64,000 nt of DNA from UBA1413 sp964567485 (GTDB lineage Bacteria > Bacteroidota > Bacteroidia > Bacteroidales > Prolixibacteraceae). A model generated the notes under the pieces. That model made no database searches and was not told where the DNA came from. It worked only from the letters and a program-made list of their open reading frames with translations. The position numbers and the translations under genes are program-made. Every line of letters starts with the position of its first letter. The stretch's first letter is position 1. The DNA is taken from contig CAZMMX010000011.1 of assembly GCA_964567485.1 (NCBI GenBank), positions 1 through 64,000 of the forward strand. Direction: 5' to 3'. This document shows, one piece after another, positions 33,404 through 42,543 of this stretch.

Positions 33404-34687
33404 TTAAGAATTTCCGAACCGTTTTCCCCACCAGTGGATCAGCCGTTCCAGGATTTTCGCTTCTGCCGGGTTACTTCCCGGTTGGTAAAACCGTTTTTTG
33501 TGGATTTCTGGAGGCAGGAACTCCTGTTCGGTGAAGTTCCTCTGGAAGGAGTGGGCATATTTATAGTCATCGCCGTATCCGAGGTCTTTCATCAGCCGTG
33601 TGGGGGCGTTCCGGAGGTGGAGGGGTACCGGCAGGTTTCCTGTTTGACGTACTGTTTCCAGGGCGGCATCGATGGCGGTATAGGCGGAATTGCTCTTTGG
33701 GGAGGTCGCCAGGTAAATGGCGCATTCCGCCAGGAGGATGCGCGCTTCGGGATGGCCGATGGTGTGAACGGCATTAAAGGTGCTCTGGGCCAGCAAAAGG
33801 GCATTGGGGTTAGCCAGACCGACATCTTCGGAAGCCAGGATGACCATCCTGCGGGCAATAAACTTGACATCCTCGCCTCCTTCGATCATTCTGGCCAGCC
33901 AATACACCGCAGCATCGGGATCACTGCCCCTCATGCTCTTGATGAATGCCGAGATGATGTCGTAGTGGAGCTCTCCCTGTTTGTCGTACATGGCCAGGTT
34001 CTTCTGGAGGAGATAAAGCACCTTCTCATTGGTGATGACCACAGGGTCGGCTTCCTCGGCGGTGACCACCAGTTCCAGGACGTTGAGGAGCTTGCGGGCA
34101 TCCCCCCCTGAAAAGCGGAGAAGGGCTTCTTCTTCTTCGACGATGACCTTTCTCTCCTTCAGTTCCGGATCTTTGGCCAGGGCAGTGGCGACCAGGCGTA
34201 ACAGCTCTTCCCTCCCGAGGGAATTCAGGACATACACCTGGCATCGCGACAGCAGCGGGGAGATGACTTCGAAGGAGGGGTTTTCTGTGGTGGCCCCAAT
34301 GAGGGTGATGGTCCCCGATTCCACGGCTCCCAAAAGGGAGTCCTGCTGTGATTTACTGAAGCGGTGGATCTCATCGATGAAGAGAATGGGGTTTGGACGG
34401 TTGAAAAACTGTTGGTTCCGGGCTTTGTCGATCACCTCCCTGATATCCTTGACTCCTGAGTTGATGGCGCTCAGGGTATGGAAAGGACGGTCGAGGGTGG
34501 TGGCGATGATACGCGCCAGGGTGGTCTTGCCCACACCCGGGGGACCCCACAGGATGATGGATGCCAGGTTCCCCGAGGTGACCATCCTGCGGAGCACGGC
34601 GTCGGGGCCCACGAGATGGTCCTGACCCAGGAACTCATCCAGGGTGCGGGGGCGCATCCTCTCGGCCAGAGGCGTGTTACTGCTCAT
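33404..34687 (-). CDS. rarA: Replication-associated recombination protein A (RarA/MgsA)
   Basis: A 427-residue clamp-loader-like AAA+ ATPase acting at stalled replication forks, homologous to Mgs1/WRNIP1. Walker A GPPGVGKTT, Walker B ILFIDEIHRFSKSQQD, sensor-1 LIGATTENPSFEV, arginine-finger SRC, then the tetramerisation C-terminus (LHYDIISAFIKSMRGSDPDAAVYWLARMIEGGED ... ASEDVGLANP ... HLRNAPTRLMKDLGYGDDYKYAH). The start MSSNTPLAERMRPRTLDEF at 34687 matches homologues better than the ATG at 34696. It follows the ChaN-like gene by 26 bases. Confidence 0.95.
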   Translation of the reverse strand: MSSNTPLAERMRPRTLDEFLGQDHLVGPDAVLRRMVTSGNLASIILWGPPGVGKTTLARIIATTLDRPFHTLSAINSGVKDIREVIDKARNQQFFNRPNPILFIDEIHRFSKSQQDSLLGAVESGTITLIGATTENPSFEVISPLLSRCQVYVLNSLGREELLRLVATALAKDPELKERKVIVEEEEALLRFSGGDARKLLNVLELVVTAEEADPVVITNEKVLYLLQKNLAMYDKQGELHYDIISAFIKSMRGSDPDAAVYWLARMIEGGEDVKFIARRMVILASEDVGLANPNALLLAQSTFNAVHTIGHPEARILLAECAIYLATSPKSNSAYTAIDAALETVRQTGNLPVPLHLRNAPTRLMKDLGYGDDYKYAHSFQRNFTEQEFLPPEIHKKRFYQPGSNPAEAKILERLIHWWGKRFGNS

Positions 34688-34713
34688 ATTTCGCAATTTC
34701 GGCTGGCGTGCAT

Positions 34714-35772
34714 TTAGTAGGTCGTAGTCATATTCTCATCGACACAAAGGATGAAATCGGCTTTACGGAGGTTTTGCCTGTCCAGTTTCCGGGCATCGGC
34801 TTGGGAAACAGTAGCGATGGTGACCGCCCTGAGTTGGGGACGCGTGCGTTTCAGGTACCAGAGGATTCCTTCATAGTTGTCAGAATGGTAAGTGCCGTGA
34901 TAATGGATGAATAGCTTTCCTCCGGGATGGTTGGCGGTGATGAAGTGAGCCATGGTGGCATCTTTGATGGCCTGGGCTTTGGGAAGGGTCTCCGAGGTGT
35001 GGTTTCCCATCATGCCGGTCATGGCGGCATACCCGGGAAGTGTAGCGTCGTAGTCAATGGGGAGGGGAGCTATCCACTCCTTCTCTTTTGCTGTGAGGGA
35101 GTCGAGGGCTGCGAAATCCTTTTTGAAAACCAGGTTGGCATACCTTCGGGGAATATTGGTGGCGATGAAGCGCAGGCCCTTCTCCCTGGCGAAATCGACC
35201 AGCGGGGCGTAATCGGTTTTGTGGTTGGGCCATAAACGTGCCAGGGTGTCGAGGGTTTTGGCAGTAATCCTCCCTTCGAGGTAGTCATTGAGGGGTTCCT
35301 GGTTGTCGGCTTCCACCATTTCAGCCCCCAGGACCAACTCCCTTTTTCGGTGCAGTGATTCGGTCACCTCATATTGTAACCAATGGGCAATGGGGTTGTT
35401 ATGGAGTTCGCCGAAGAGAAGGATGTCACCACGGGAAATCTCCCTAACCATTTTTTCATAGGAGATCTCTTTTCCGCTTCCGGTGAATATCGTGTAGGCT
35501 TTTTTTCCCCGTTCTGAAGAACCTGGTTTGCTGGAGTCGGCAGTTTTTTCCCGGGCTGAAGTGGTGATTCCGGCGATTAAGGCTACGATAAGCCAAAAAA
35601 CCGGGAGCGAAAGTCTGCGGCGGTATGGTTCCCTCACAAAAGTGGCTGATTCCGGAATGGGCATTCCCTGGTGACTCTTCTGCGGGGCGAGGGAACCGGA
35701 AAGAGCGGAACTCCTTGCCGGAACCTGATTTTCCGCAGGCTCTGCCAAAACGGGTTTCAGTATCCTAATCAT
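34714..35772 (-). CDS. ChaN family (haem-binding) protein with N-terminal membrane segment
   Basis: The 352-codon frame contains a ChaN/DUF399 domain from about residue 85: LLFGELHNNPIAHWLQYEVTESLH, LGAEMVEADNQEPLNDYL, GLRFIATNIPRRYANLVFKKDF and a C-terminal FIHYHGTYHSDNYEGILWYL. ChaN of Campylobacter is a surface lipoprotein that binds paired haems; other members are of unknown role. The segment RRRLSLPVFWLIVALIAGITTSA (about 52-74) is a signal or anchor. The first 36 residues are low-complexity, so Met 37 (35664) may be the real start; the long form would begin 12 bases after the TPR gene. No lipobox is evident. Confidence 0.8.
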   Translation of the reverse strand: MIRILKPVLAEPAENQVPARSSALSGSLAPQKSHQGMPIPESATFVREPYRRRLSLPVFWLIVALIAGITTSAREKTADSSKPGSSERGKKAYTIFTGSGKEISYEKMVREISRGDILLFGELHNNPIAHWLQYEVTESLHRKRELVLGAEMVEADNQEPLNDYLEGRITAKTLDTLARLWPNHKTDYAPLVDFAREKGLRFIATNIPRRYANLVFKKDFAALDSLTAKEKEWIAPLPIDYDATLPGYAAMTGMMGNHTSETLPKAQAIKDATMAHFITANHPGGKLFIHYHGTYHSDNYEGILWYLKRTRPQLRAVTIATVSQADARKLDRQNLRKADFILCVDENMTTTY

Positions 35773-35784
35773 TGGTCATCGTTT

Positions 35785-37701
35785 CTATAAGTTGCAATAG
35801 CGCTTGATGATGCTGTAGGCCTCAACCAGTCCGAGTTCCCCGGCTTTGGAGAGGTCCACTGCTCCCTGTTTGTTATCATCGAGGAAGATCCTGGTCAATC
35901 CGCGGTTATAATAAGCCTCGGCAAATTCGGGTTCCAGTTCTATGGCTTTGTCGAGGTCTTGCAGGGCGAGGTCGTAGTTTTTCTGCCGGAAATGGATGAA
36001 CGCCCTGTTGAAATATCCGAAGAAAAGGGCAGGCCTGAGTTCCAGGGCTTTGTTGTAATCTTCGATGATCAGGTCGTCATCGGTGATGGTCATCTGGTTT
36101 GGGCTGCCGGGAGCGGGCCTCAGGTTTTCCCTGTCTGGGGAAACAGGGAGGGTTCCGGGGAATTCAGGCATCACCGTTTCGACATGTTCCGCCATTTTAA
36201 AACGGCAGTTTCCCCTGGAGATATAAGCCAGGGCATTCGCGGTATCGAGGGCTATGGCCTGGCTGAGGTCGGCCAGGGATTGGTTATAATTGCCCGTGAG
36301 AGAGTGGAAAATACCCCGGTTAAGGTAATTATGGCTATTGGCGGCCACCCCGATTTTCTCGTTGAAGAAGAGGATATAATTACTGAAAAGGGAGCTTTCG
36401 GTCTCTTTATTTGTGAAGGTCAGCATGGGATTGTAGTTATTCTCCCTGTTGAGCTCTTCGATATCGGGGTTGTAATATTGGAGGCGTTCGTAGTTGACCG
36501 AGTTTTGTTCAAAGGCCGAGATCATAAAGAGCGGTTGAAGGTCGATGGCGATATTGCGGTTCTGAACAAAAGGATCGTCGGTATTTTCGGGGGATTCCTG
36601 GCCGATGTTTCTGGTGTCAGAGACGATCAGGTTGAGTCTTCTTCTGCGGCGGATCTCTTCTTCTTTGGCTTTTTCGGCGTTTTGAGAGTCGTCTTTGCCG
36701 GCGTTCTGGCCACTTGCGGGTTGACCTGCAGGGGTGGCCGACTGTTGTTGTGTTCCTGAGGGGGGCCTGTTTCCCTGGTCTGTGGAAACCGCCAGGCGTG
36801 ACAGGTCATACCGGGGGTTGAGGTCTGCGGCAATCTGGTAATCGCCTTCGTAGCCCGGGCGGCGCAGGATTTCCCTGGCCATGGCTCTGTTGAAATAGGC
36901 GTTGGCCATGCCGGGGTCGAGTTTGAGGGCCACATCATAATCCATGATTGCCCCGTTGTAGTCTTCCAGCTTGTGTTTGATAATTCCCCGGTTGTTATAT
37001 GCCAGGGCATTGTCGGGTTCCAGTTTGATGCACTGGTCAAAATCACGGAGTGCTGAGGCAAAATCGTCCATCTCGAACCGCGCCAGTCCCCGGTTAAGGT
37101 AGGCCGCGGCAAAATGGGGCCTGATGAGAATCACCGCGTTGAGGTCCTGGATAGCCCCGCGGGTATCTCCCTTGATGATTTTCGCATTGCTGCGGTTCAT
37201 CAGGGCAATGGTTGAGGATGAATTGATTTCCAGGGCTTTGCTGTAGTCTTCCATGGCCCCGTCGATGTCTCTCTGTGATATCCGGGCGATACCTCTGTTG
37301 ATGTAAAGACCTTCATTTTTCGGTTCCAGTTCCAGGGCTTTGTTGTAGTCGGCAATGGCCTTGTCAAATTCCTTCAGTTCATGCCAGGTCAGCCCGCGAT
37401 AGGCATAGGCATCCGGGAAAAAAGGCTTGATACCAATGGCCATGTCAAAGTCGGTGATGGCCCCCTGGAAGTCCTCCAGTTTCTGCTTGGCTACCCCCCT
37501 GTAAAAGTAGGGCTCCGGCATGTGGGGCTTGAATTTGATCACAATGTTGAAGTACTCGATAGCCCCGACATAGTTGCCTATGGAGATCCTTGTCTGCCCC
37601 ACCCTCATGTAGTGGTTGATGTTGAGCTGACCATACACGCCGGTACCCAGTAACTGCAGCAGCAGAACCAGAATCACTCTTACCGGTAACTTCTTTTCCA
37701 T
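35785..37701 (-). CDS. Exported tetratricopeptide repeat protein
   Basis: A 638-residue protein with a signal peptide (about 1-24, VILVLLLQLLGTGVYGQ). Residues 30-290 hold about eight consecutive TPRs of the 34-residue type, with repeated signatures such as AYNNRGIIKHKLEDYNGAIMDYD and AYAYRGLTWHELKEFDKAIADYN. A Gln/Pro/Ala-rich linker and a highly basic stretch (EEEIRRRRRLNLIV, about 345-360) follow, then four or five further TPRs to the end (AYYNRGLTRIFLDDNKQGAVDL). TPR arrays bind other proteins; periplasmic examples in Bacteroidota serve secretion and surface assembly, but no partner can be named. Its gene heads the run into chaN-like and rarA. A -7 motif ends only four bases before the ATG. 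Confidence 0.85.
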   Translation of the reverse strand: MEKKLPVRVILVLLLQLLGTGVYGQLNINHYMRVGQTRISIGNYVGAIEYFNIVIKFKPHMPEPYFYRGVAKQKLEDFQGAITDFDMAIGIKPFFPDAYAYRGLTWHELKEFDKAIADYNKALELEPKNEGLYINRGIARISQRDIDGAMEDYSKALEINSSSTIALMNRSNAKIIKGDTRGAIQDLNAVILIRPHFAAAYLNRGLARFEMDDFASALRDFDQCIKLEPDNALAYNNRGIIKHKLEDYNGAIMDYDVALKLDPGMANAYFNRAMAREILRRPGYEGDYQIAADLNPRYDLSRLAVSTDQGNRPPSGTQQQSATPAGQPASGQNAGKDDSQNAEKAKEEEIRRRRRLNLIVSDTRNIGQESPENTDDPFVQNRNIAIDLQPLFMISAFEQNSVNYERLQYYNPDIEELNRENNYNPMLTFTNKETESSLFSNYILFFNEKIGVAANSHNYLNRGIFHSLTGNYNQSLADLSQAIALDTANALAYISRGNCRFKMAEHVETVMPEFPGTLPVSPDRENLRPAPGSPNQMTITDDDLIIEDYNKALELRPALFFGYFNRAFIHFRQKNYDLALQDLDKAIELEPEFAEAYYNRGLTRIFLDDNKQGAVDLSKAGELGLVEAYSIIKRYCNL

Positions 37702-37705
37702 GTCA

Positions 37706-37713
37706 CAAAAATA
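37706..37713 (-). promoter_or_regulatory. -7 promoter element placed against TPR gene start
   Basis: On the minus strand TATTTTTG is an exact TAnnTTTG match, ending 4 bases before the ATG at 37701. If used, the transcript would begin at or within a few bases of the start codon. No clear -33 TTTG. Confidence 0.45.
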
Positions 37714-37813
37714 GTATTTTGCACCATTGAGGCCGGAGCTCCTTCACTTTATTTAACGCTTTGGGAGGTTTGACACCCCGTTAATAATCATTTTTATCGT
37801 GTCTGAAAATTTC

Positions 37814-37821
37814 TATTTTTG
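37814..37821 (+). promoter_or_regulatory. -7 promoter element of C1 peptidase gene
   Basis: TATTTTTG is an exact TAnnTTTG match, 23 bases before the ATG at 37845. TTTT stands 19 bases upstream in place of TTTG. Confidence 0.55.
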
Positions 37822-37844
37822 AAGTTTCATTAGAATAACCCAGT

Positions 37845-39050
37845 ATGATCAGAAAAATTACCTTCTGTTGTTCCGTTTTGCTGGTGGCCGCATCGTTGAC
37901 GGGCACCACCCAGGAAACTCCTGAGAAACCTGAAGGGATCAGGTTTACCGATGAAATTGTGTTGCCCGCGACGCCGGTAAAGAATCAGCATCGCACGGGG
38001 ACCTGCTGGTCTTTCAGTGCGCTATCCTTTTTTGAGTCGGAAATGCTGCGCCAAAAGAAGCCGGTGATTGATCTTTCGGAGATGTTCATTGTACACCATA
38101 CTTATGCCCACAAGGCAGAAAAGTATGTCAGGATGCAGGGGAAAACCAATTTTGGGGCAGGAGGGGCCTTTCACGATGCTTCAAATGTCATCCGCAGAGT
38201 GGGGATCGTTCCCGAGGAGGCTTACAACGGGCTACAATACGGGGAGGAGAAACATGTCCACGGGGAACTCGACAATGCGCTTCGTGACTATGTCGAGGCC
38301 ATTGCGAAAAATCCGAACCGGAAGCTTACCCCGGTATGGCACGAGGGGTTGACGGGGATCCTGGACACTTATCTGGGAGAACTTCCCGAAAAATTTGAAT
38401 TCCAGGGGAAAAGCTATACCCCGCAGAGTTTTGCGCGGGAGGTCGTGGGATTGGACATGGACGATTATGTGGAGATTACCTCCTATACCCATCATCCTTT
38501 CTACACCGGGTTCATCCTTGAAGTTCCCGACAACTGGTCCTGGGATGAGGTGTACAATGTGCCCCTGGAAGATCTGGAAGAGATCGTTGATTTTTCGCTG
38601 CGCCGGGGCTATACCGTGGCCTGGGCCGCCGACGTGAGTGAAAAGGGATTTCTGACCAGTAACAAGGGAGTGGCCATGGTTCCTGTGAGAAAAACCGAAG
38701 AGATGTCGAACGCCGAAATCCTTCGTTGGGAAAAACTGTCAGAGAAGGAAAGGGAAGATGAGCTTTACCGGTTTAATGAGCCGGTTCCCGAACTGGAGGT
38801 GACACAGGAACTCAGACAGGTGGATTTCGACAACTACCAAACGACTGATGACCATGGCATGCATATTATCGGCACTGCCCGTGACCAGGCCGGCAACCTC
38901 TGGTACAAGGTGAAGAACTCCTGGGGCGATTATAACCGGTACGGAGGGTTTTTCTATGCCTCAAAGGCCTATGTGAAATACAAAACGATGAGTATAATGG
39001 TCCATCGTGATGCCATTCCGCAGCAGATCCGTAAAAAGCTGGACCTATAA
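37845..39050 (+). CDS. Exported C1-family cysteine peptidase (bleomycin hydrolase/PepC-like)
   Basis: A 401-residue papain-like peptidase with a signal peptide (about 1-21). Catalytic residues are visible: Gln48 and Cys54 in NQHRTGTCWSFSA, His337 in DHGMHIIG, and Asn358 in KNSWGDY. The insert AEKYVRMQGKTNFGAGGAFHDASNVIRRVGIVPEEAY is typical of aminopeptidase C/bleomycin hydrolase rather than of papain. Cytosolic PepC is about 450 residues; this one is shorter and exported, a form common in Bacteroidales. It ends PQQIRKKLDL; the C-terminal extension that makes PepC an aminopeptidase is not obviously present. Monocistronic or with the next gene 48 bases on. Confidence 0.9.
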   Translation: MIRKITFCCSVLLVAASLTGTTQETPEKPEGIRFTDEIVLPATPVKNQHRTGTCWSFSALSFFESEMLRQKKPVIDLSEMFIVHHTYAHKAEKYVRMQGKTNFGAGGAFHDASNVIRRVGIVPEEAYNGLQYGEEKHVHGELDNALRDYVEAIAKNPNRKLTPVWHEGLTGILDTYLGELPEKFEFQGKSYTPQSFAREVVGLDMDDYVEITSYTHHPFYTGFILEVPDNWSWDEVYNVPLEDLEEIVDFSLRRGYTVAWAADVSEKGFLTSNKGVAMVPVRKTEEMSNAEILRWEKLSEKEREDELYRFNEPVPELEVTQELRQVDFDNYQTTDDHGMHIIGTARDQAGNLWYKVKNSWGDYNRYGGFFYASKAYVKYKTMSIMVHRDAIPQQIRKKLDL

Positions 39051-39098
39051 TCCGTGGTGAAAATCCAACGGGATTGAATACAACTTTGAGTAAACTGG

Positions 39099-39989
39099 AT
39101 GAAGAGACTCCTGTTGGCTGTTTTTTTGTTGTTTCCCATCCTTTTGTTTTCGCAGGAAAACAACTGGCAGTGGTGGAATGATGTGCATGACTGGAAACCA
39201 GGAGACCCCGGCTGGCGGAACCTGATGAAGCTAACGCCGGGCTATCTGGGGCCTAATGCCCTGCCTGTACCTGAAGCGGCCAGGGGCTACATCCCCGGAT
39301 CGGGGGAGATAATAACCAGTTTGTCGCGTCATTATCACCCTGAGGATCCCACCCAGGATCTCTCATTTCACCTGAAGGTACCCTTTTATGATGGGAAAGT
39401 CGCCATAGAGGCCTTTGGGGTGCTCCTGGAAAACTATAACTATTCTGAATCATTCAGAAACTCCAGTTTTTCGCGTGATGAGGATGGGAAAGGGATGACC
39501 CAGGGGGATTTTTATTTTGCTGCCCTGGTGCAGCTGGCCAAAGAGCGTCGTTTTCCTGACACCATGCTGAGGATGGCTTGTAAGACAGCCTCGGGGCATG
39601 CCTATGCCGCCAGGTTTACCGACACCCCGGGGTATTTCCTGGATCTTAGTTTCTCCCGGAGCTTTGGTCTCTCGCGGAGGATGCAGATGCGGCCCTTTGC
39701 CATGCTGGGTTTTTACAGCTGGCAGACCTATAACGAGGGAACTCCCCAGAATGACGCCCTGCTCTACGGGGCAGGCACCGAAGTCAACAATGAACACTGG
39801 CAATTTTCAGGCATTATCTCGGGTTACTCGGGATATATGAATCTTCGCGACAGACCCGTGGTGGCGACCCTGGAAGCCCGCCATGACTGGCCGTTTACTG
39901 CGGCGCGGGTGACCTGGCTACATGGAATGCGCGACTGGGACTACCAGACTTTCAGACTCTCCTTCATCTGGAAATTCAACGGGTTATAA
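39099..39989 (+). CDS. Outer-membrane beta-barrel-like conserved hypothetical protein
   Basis: A 296-residue protein with a signal peptide (about 1-19, LLLAVFLLFPILLFSQ). I do not recognise a named family. The mature part is full of alternating hydrophobic strands with aromatic ends (LSFHLKVPFYDGKVAIEAFGVLLENYNY, FAMLGFYSWQTY, FSGIISGYSGYMN) and closes with a strand ending FIWKFNGL, suggesting an outer-membrane barrel or a surface beta-sandwich. It lies between the C1 peptidase gene and the GT2 gene in the same direction; there is no strong evidence for a common role. Confidence 0.6.
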   Translation: MKRLLLAVFLLFPILLFSQENNWQWWNDVHDWKPGDPGWRNLMKLTPGYLGPNALPVPEAARGYIPGSGEIITSLSRHYHPEDPTQDLSFHLKVPFYDGKVAIEAFGVLLENYNYSESFRNSSFSRDEDGKGMTQGDFYFAALVQLAKERRFPDTMLRMACKTASGHAYAARFTDTPGYFLDLSFSRSFGLSRRMQMRPFAMLGFYSWQTYNEGTPQNDALLYGAGTEVNNEHWQFSGIISGYSGYMNLRDRPVVATLEARHDWPFTAARVTWLHGMRDWDYQTFRLSFIWKFNGL

Positions 39990-40007
39990 TTCACAAACCC
40001 CGGTTTT

Positions 40008-40015
40008 ATCTTTGA
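40008..40015 (+). promoter_or_regulatory. -7 promoter element of GT2 gene
   Basis: TATCTTTG is an exact TAnnTTTG match, 48 bases before the ATG at 40064. No clear -33 TTTG. Confidence 0.4.
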
Positions 40016-40063
40016 TTTACTCTTATTTTTACGATCAAATACTCACGAGAAACAAGCCAGGAT

Positions 40064-41014
40064 ATGAAGAAATTGTCGGTGGTGATCTGCGTTTACAATG
40101 AGGAGCCCAACATCGCCCCGTTAAGTCACCAGATCATGGATGCGCTGAAAGATATCGATTTTGAGGCGATTTTTGTGGATGACGGGTCGACCGACGGCAC
40201 CCGGAAAGAGGTTTTGTCCATTGAAGACAAGCGGTTTGTCCTCGTGGAACTGATGCGTAATTTCGGGCAGAGCAGTGCCTTGCAGGCAGGTGTCGACGCT
40301 GCATCGGGAGAGTTTGTATGTCTTATTGACGGGGACCTCCAGAATGACCCTGCCGATATCCCCGGAATGCTCAGGATGGCCGAAGCAGGGGAGTGGGATA
40401 TGGTGGCCGGGATCAGGGCCAACCGGAAAGATGGTGTTTTTCTGCGCAGAATACCCTCAAAAATTGCCAACTATATCATCAGGCGGACTACCGGTACCAA
40501 AATGAAGGACCTGGGGTGTACCCTCAAGATATTCCCGGCAGACATCATCAAGAGCATCCATATCTATGGGGAGCTTCACCGTTTCATCCCGGTATTGCTA
40601 GCCTTTGAAGGGGCCACACGTTTTACCCAGACTGATGTGAACCACAGACCGCGGAAATTCGGAAAATCGAACTACAGTTTGTCGCGTTCATCACGGGTGA
40701 TGAGCGACCTGCTGCTAATGTGGTTTTTTAAGAAATATATGCAACGGCCCATGCACCTTTTCGGACAGATCGGTTTCATCACCATGGCCGCCGGGGTCGT
40801 GATCAACCTATACCTGCTGGTGCTGAAGATCTTAGGGCATGATATCTGGGGCAAGCAATTGCTGTTGCTGGGGATTCTCTTTCTGGTAGCCGGAATTCAG
40901 TTCATCACCATCGGCATCGTCGCTGAACTGTTGATGAGGACCTATTATGAATCACAGAAGAAACCCCCCTACAGGGTGAGGAAGGTCCGCAATACAGCAG
41001 ACCTTCTGGCCTGA
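40064..41014 (+). CDS. Family 2 glycosyltransferase, DPM1/GtrB-like, membrane-bound
   Basis: A 316-residue enzyme. The catalytic GT-A domain (about 1-215) has SVVICVYNEEPNI, the nucleotide-site FVDDGSTDGT, LMRNFGQSSALQAGVDAA and the DxD-like LIDGDLQNDPADI. Two C-terminal membrane helices (about 232-255 and 265-290) place it in the GtrB/DPM1 group, which transfers a sugar, usually glucose or mannose, from a nucleotide onto undecaprenyl phosphate for delivery across the membrane. Similar enzymes are listed as ArnC/GtrB or polyisoprenyl-phosphate glycosyltransferases. No flippase or GtrA gene is adjacent. Convergent with the lipase-like gene. Confidence 0.9.
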   Translation: MKKLSVVICVYNEEPNIAPLSHQIMDALKDIDFEAIFVDDGSTDGTRKEVLSIEDKRFVLVELMRNFGQSSALQAGVDAASGEFVCLIDGDLQNDPADIPGMLRMAEAGEWDMVAGIRANRKDGVFLRRIPSKIANYIIRRTTGTKMKDLGCTLKIFPADIIKSIHIYGELHRFIPVLLAFEGATRFTQTDVNHRPRKFGKSNYSLSRSSRVMSDLLLMWFFKKYMQRPMHLFGQIGFITMAAGVVINLYLLVLKILGHDIWGKQLLLLGILFLVAGIQFITIGIVAELLMRTYYESQKKPPYRVRKVRNTADLLA

Positions 41015-41028
41015 GAAAATGAATCCTT

Positions 41029-42270
41029 TCAGTTGTCTCTTTTGTCGAGGAGCCATTTCAGAGAGGCCACTCCCCAGGGCATGATGGCATCCTGGTGGTC
41101 GAGCCCGGGGAGAATGGAAACGGTAATCAGGTCGGTAGGAGCCTGTGCCTCATTGAAATCAGCGATTAGATCAGTGGAGGCCGAAACGGGGACAAAGGTG
41201 TCGGCGATGCCATGGATGATCAGCGTGGGAGTGGTGGTCTTCCAGGCTTCCACAGAATTGCGGCTGAGGGCAGTGCGGAACCCGGCATATTTTTCCCCGG
41301 TGGCTACGTTGTCGAGAAACTCCTTTTTGAACAGGATGCTTACCGTGGGGGAGAGTTTGGAGTTGATGTATTCGGCATCATGGCTTCCGTCAAAAAGCAT
41401 GGCGATGTAGTCCTCTCCGGAATAAGGTGCATTGAAGATGTCGCCGGGGGTGAGGGTCATCTCATTGGTTTTGATGTAGGAGTTGACCATGTAAGCCAGG
41501 AAGTAAGGCATGGGATAGCTCTGCTGTGTGAGGATATGGCTGCTGACGGCCGTGAGATCATAGGGCCCCGCACCGCAGGAACTGGCCTTCAGGGTATATT
41601 CCCCGGTCAGGGAAGTCTCCATCTCCTTTTTCAACGCCATAGTGGCCCACCCACCCTGCGAATAACCCATCAGGTAAGTCTCTTTGGTCATGGAACTCTT
41701 TCCGAGTTTTTTCAGCAACTCCGCTGCCGCCCTGTGGAGGTCGGTCACCGTGGTGATGGTGGACTCCTTGTGAAGATAGGGGTGAAACAGGCCCGAGGAT
41801 GCGCCGAACCCCAGATAATCGGGAATGGCCACCACAAAACCCATGGAGGCGATCATCTCAATCACAGAGAAAAGCTGATCGTTGGGATTCACCGAGGGAG
41901 CCTTGGAATTGAGGGTGTTGGTGCCGTTCTGAAAACTCAGCAGAGGAAAAGTACCGGTTCCCATGGGAACGGAAACCAGCCCGGAAGCCAGAACCTGGTG
42001 GCCCATGAAAGTGGTGTTGTAGCTGACCCGGTAAACGGTCACCCCGTATTTTACCTTTTCGGAAATGCCGAACAAATTGGGAAACTGCCCCTCTAGAGCC
42101 GTAAATACTGGTTTTATAATCGGAACGGTGGCTGCATTCACATTGGAATAACTTACCAGGTATTCCTCTTCCGGTTCGGGAGTTTCCCCCCCCTCGAACA
42201 GGCCGCAGGCCCCCAGCATTACGGTCGCCATTATGGCGGCCAGCCTGAAAATAAAGAGCTTCCGTTTCAT
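41029..42270 (-). CDS. Alpha/beta-hydrolase lipoprotein (secretory lipase-like)
   Basis: A 413-residue lipoprotein with lipobox LGAC (Cys22). The catalytic domain is an alpha/beta hydrolase: the oxyanion region FVVAIPDYLGFGASSG, nucleophile elbow GYSQGGWA, acid in IHGIADTFVP, and His in PGLDHQDA. This arrangement resembles the LIP family of secretory lipases and related bacterial esterases/prolyl-peptidase-like enzymes. A Glu/Pro linker (EGGETPEPEEE) follows the lipid anchor. Substrate unknown, probably esters at the cell surface or in the periplasm. A -7 promoter motif lies 67 bases upstream. Confidence 0.85.
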   Translation of the reverse strand: MKRKLFIFRLAAIMATVMLGACGLFEGGETPEPEEEYLVSYSNVNAATVPIIKPVFTALEGQFPNLFGISEKVKYGVTVYRVSYNTTFMGHQVLASGLVSVPMGTGTFPLLSFQNGTNTLNSKAPSVNPNDQLFSVIEMIASMGFVVAIPDYLGFGASSGLFHPYLHKESTITTVTDLHRAAAELLKKLGKSSMTKETYLMGYSQGGWATMALKKEMETSLTGEYTLKASSCGAGPYDLTAVSSHILTQQSYPMPYFLAYMVNSYIKTNEMTLTPGDIFNAPYSGEDYIAMLFDGSHDAEYINSKLSPTVSILFKKEFLDNVATGEKYAGFRTALSRNSVEAWKTTTPTLIIHGIADTFVPVSASTDLIADFNEAQAPTDLITVSILPGLDHQDAIMPWGVASLKWLLDKRDN

Positions 42271-42336
42271 CGTATTTCCGAAATTAATGAGTGGACGAAA
42301 ATCCCCTGATTAGGATAACGCCGCTATTCTAACGTC

Positions 42337-42344
42337 CAAAGTTA
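42337..42344 (-). promoter_or_regulatory. -7 promoter element of lipase-like gene
   Basis: On the minus strand TAACTTTG is an exact TAnnTTTG match, 66 bases before the ATG at 42270. No clear -33 TTTG. Confidence 0.4.
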
Positions 42345-42489
42345 CGACAAATTGCCAGTTCACCGCTTATTCAGTCTTACGCTGTGAAAAATACCCGGCA
42401 GCAAACCTTCGGAATCCTCCTTTTAACGGGAATGGCTAATAAATAGGAATAATTCTAAATAATTGTTAAATAAGAGTTGGCTATCCTTT

Positions 42490-42517
42490 TAATTTTGAAA
42501 AGGATTTTGTAATTTTG
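42490..42517 (+). promoter_or_regulatory. Tandem -7 elements upstream of ferritin
   Basis: TAATTTTG occurs twice, at 42490-42497 and 42510-42517, exactly 20 bases apart. The nearer copy lies 26 bases before the ATG; TTTT stands 19 bases upstream of it. The two could be alternative promoters or one could be a -7 element and the other part of a binding site. Confidence 0.5.
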
Positions 42518-42543
42518 GACTATTAATTTAAAAGCATAATGTC

